NCBI GenBank assembly: GCA_028023455.1
Contig: JAQFVV010006215.1
Location: forward strand, 9,009,950 to 9,073,949
Direction: 5' to 3'
Origin: Epiperipatus broadwayi
Taxonomy: Eukaryota; Onychophora; Udeonychophora; Euonychophora; Peripatidae
DNA length: 64,000 nucleotides
Numbering within the stretch: position 1 is the stretch's first letter; every line of letters starts with the position of its first letter. Made by a program: the position numbers and the translations under genes. Under the pieces are notes generated by a model that was given only the letters and a program-made list of their open reading frames with translations, searched no databases and was not told where the DNA came from. Shown in pieces: positions 62,776 to 64,000 of the stretch.

Positions 62776-64000
62776 TTAAATATTAGTCTTAATAGGCACA
62801 CACACCTATTTCACTCTTATATAATAGTTTTATAACAAATTGAGTACTAATAATGCTAGTTGTAACCTATATAAAGATGCAAAAGTGCTACATGCATCTC
62901 TTTATACCTGTTAAGAGAGTCAAAGGCAAATTCTCCCTGGGTTCGAATATTAAGGCATAACAGCACTGGAAAGGGGCGAGAGGTGGATGAACTAACCTAA
63001 ATTGTATCTGAAATTAATAATTAAGTATAGATCTAGTCAGTTAAAGGTAGATACTATCATTGGTTATGCATTTCATTGCATTATCATCAGCATCCTACCC
63101 AAAGACCCAAAGTCTGACCATAGTTAAATGCTACTTTCTCCATTTCCCAACCTAGTGGAATTATGTGAACCATTATACAACTTAAATAATAAACTGTTTT
63201 ATAAATAAATAGGTTGGTAGATTTAGAGGAAAATTTCAAAGATAATTTGAATAAATTAAGTTAGGATTATCGAGATATTAAAAAAGATAACTGAAAAAAA
63301 AAAAAAATTAAATTATTAAAGATAAAATGTATATGTTCTTAAAGGTAGTGATATATTAGAGGAACTGGAAAAAAGTGAAGAGAAAATGACAATAAAAATT
63401 GTTTGGATGATAATAAAGATATGGGTAATAATAAATAATTGAAAATCAGATTAAAGAATAAACAGTCTTTAAAAAAGAAATCTGAAATGATTACAAAACC
63501 CACATTTTCCATAATGAAGAAGTCTGCTAATCAATCAAAACTGTCTATATTAAAAAAAACATTGTGAAAAAATGAATTACGAAAAATGTTATTAGTAAAG
63601 ATAAAAATGTAAGAAATTTGGATAATCTTGAAAGATCTGGAATATCTAATGAGATGATATAATCAGTATATTGATATGTTATCTAGTCCCCAATTATCTG
63701 ACTGGATTTCATTCAAAGCAGTGAGTACATGATTGAATCAGTAAATTCTATTGAAAAATTCTTTTGAAGTTATAAAATATGAGAAAATATTTTTTTGAAC
63801 AATAATTCTATTATTAATCTTCTCTTAAAATATACCTATTAAGGATCATCTCAGATATTGTTTTGGATATCTTTCAAATTTCACAGGCATAATGTATTTC
63901 TATGAATAATGTGTAAATTCAATTTGTCTTTTTAACTGACTTATATGCAATGATAATTTTCTTTATACCCTTTCCATATCCAAATCTTGTTTATGCATAT
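62776..64000. other. Unassigned flank
   Basis: It contains a small hairpin near 62874-62908 (TATAAAGATGCA / TGCATCTCTTTATA) and AT-rich sequence. Nothing else is recognised. Confidence 0.35.

Noticed and set aside
63066-63100. CTGATGA followed by GAAA on the minus strand
   Set aside because: The bases between cannot form a stem II hairpin and no stem I is seen, so this is not a hammerhead.
1-64000. CRISPR arrays, bacterial operons, viral genomes
   Set aside because: Repeats here are interspersed, tandem or inverted eukaryotic elements. No evenly spaced short repeats and no prokaryotic gene order were found.

Overview
This is a strongly AT-rich, repeat-laden stretch of animal nuclear DNA. 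It holds most of the middle of one protein-coding gene, on the + strand: the lysosomal membrane enzyme heparan-alpha-glucosaminide N-acetyltransferase (HGSNAT). Eight coding exons can be placed, at 5757-5905, 13700-13830, 19297-19412, 19517-19592, 26009-26066, 38733-38923, 49695-49843 and 59238-59350. All have GT/AG borders, and the reading phase closes across every junction (0, 2, 1, 2, 0, 2, 1, 0 at the successive exon ends). Together they give about 327 residues: the end of the lumenal domain, the first membrane helix, the cytosolic linker, and the catalytic core with the active-site histidine. The signal-peptide exon(s) and the C-terminal half lie outside the window. I saw no second cellular gene, no CRISPR, and no bacterial or viral gene cluster.

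The organism is a metazoan, most likely an invertebrate. The grounds are the gene's exon structure, the AT-richness, the 5-13 kb introns full of retroelements, RTE-clade LINEs, L1/Tx1-like LINE fragments with zinc-knuckle ORF1 and zf-RVT ORF2 ends, and Penelope-like/hammerhead-type repeats. I cannot place it to phylum.

Layout: 1-5756, upstream intron or flank with a large inverted/tandem repeat block (family B, 1007-2400) and GC-richer unassigned repeat DNA. 5906-13699, intron with a non-autonomous LINE (family F), a decayed LINE ORF1 and family A repeats. 13831-19296 and 19593-26008, introns with palindromic (foldback) elements and a second family F copy. 26067-38732, the longest intron, with family B and D repeats, a 470-bp foldback, a near-complete but dead RTE and a diverged ribozyme-like copy. 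38924-49694, intron with nested L1/Tx1-like fragments and a Penelope-like remnant. 49844-59237, intron with an RTE fragment and a large family A block. 59351-64000, intron or flank with a possible LTR.

The most interesting thing is not the gene. Two abundant interspersed repeat families, A and B, each with a ~450-bp monomer arranged in tandem and as inverted (tail-out) composites, carry type I hammerhead self-cleaving ribozyme motifs. Family B at 1132-1186 (minus) keeps the whole core: CUGAUGA, a 5-bp stem II, GAA, a 3-bp stem III, an AUA cleavage triplet, and a two-part stem I. Family A has a GUC triplet and the same two-part stem I, and it shows a compensatory change in stem II. One composite is flanked by a 14-bp direct repeat, as if the inverted composite moved as one unit. 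This resembles animal retrozymes or short Penelope-associated elements, and it is the best candidate here for an undescribed system.
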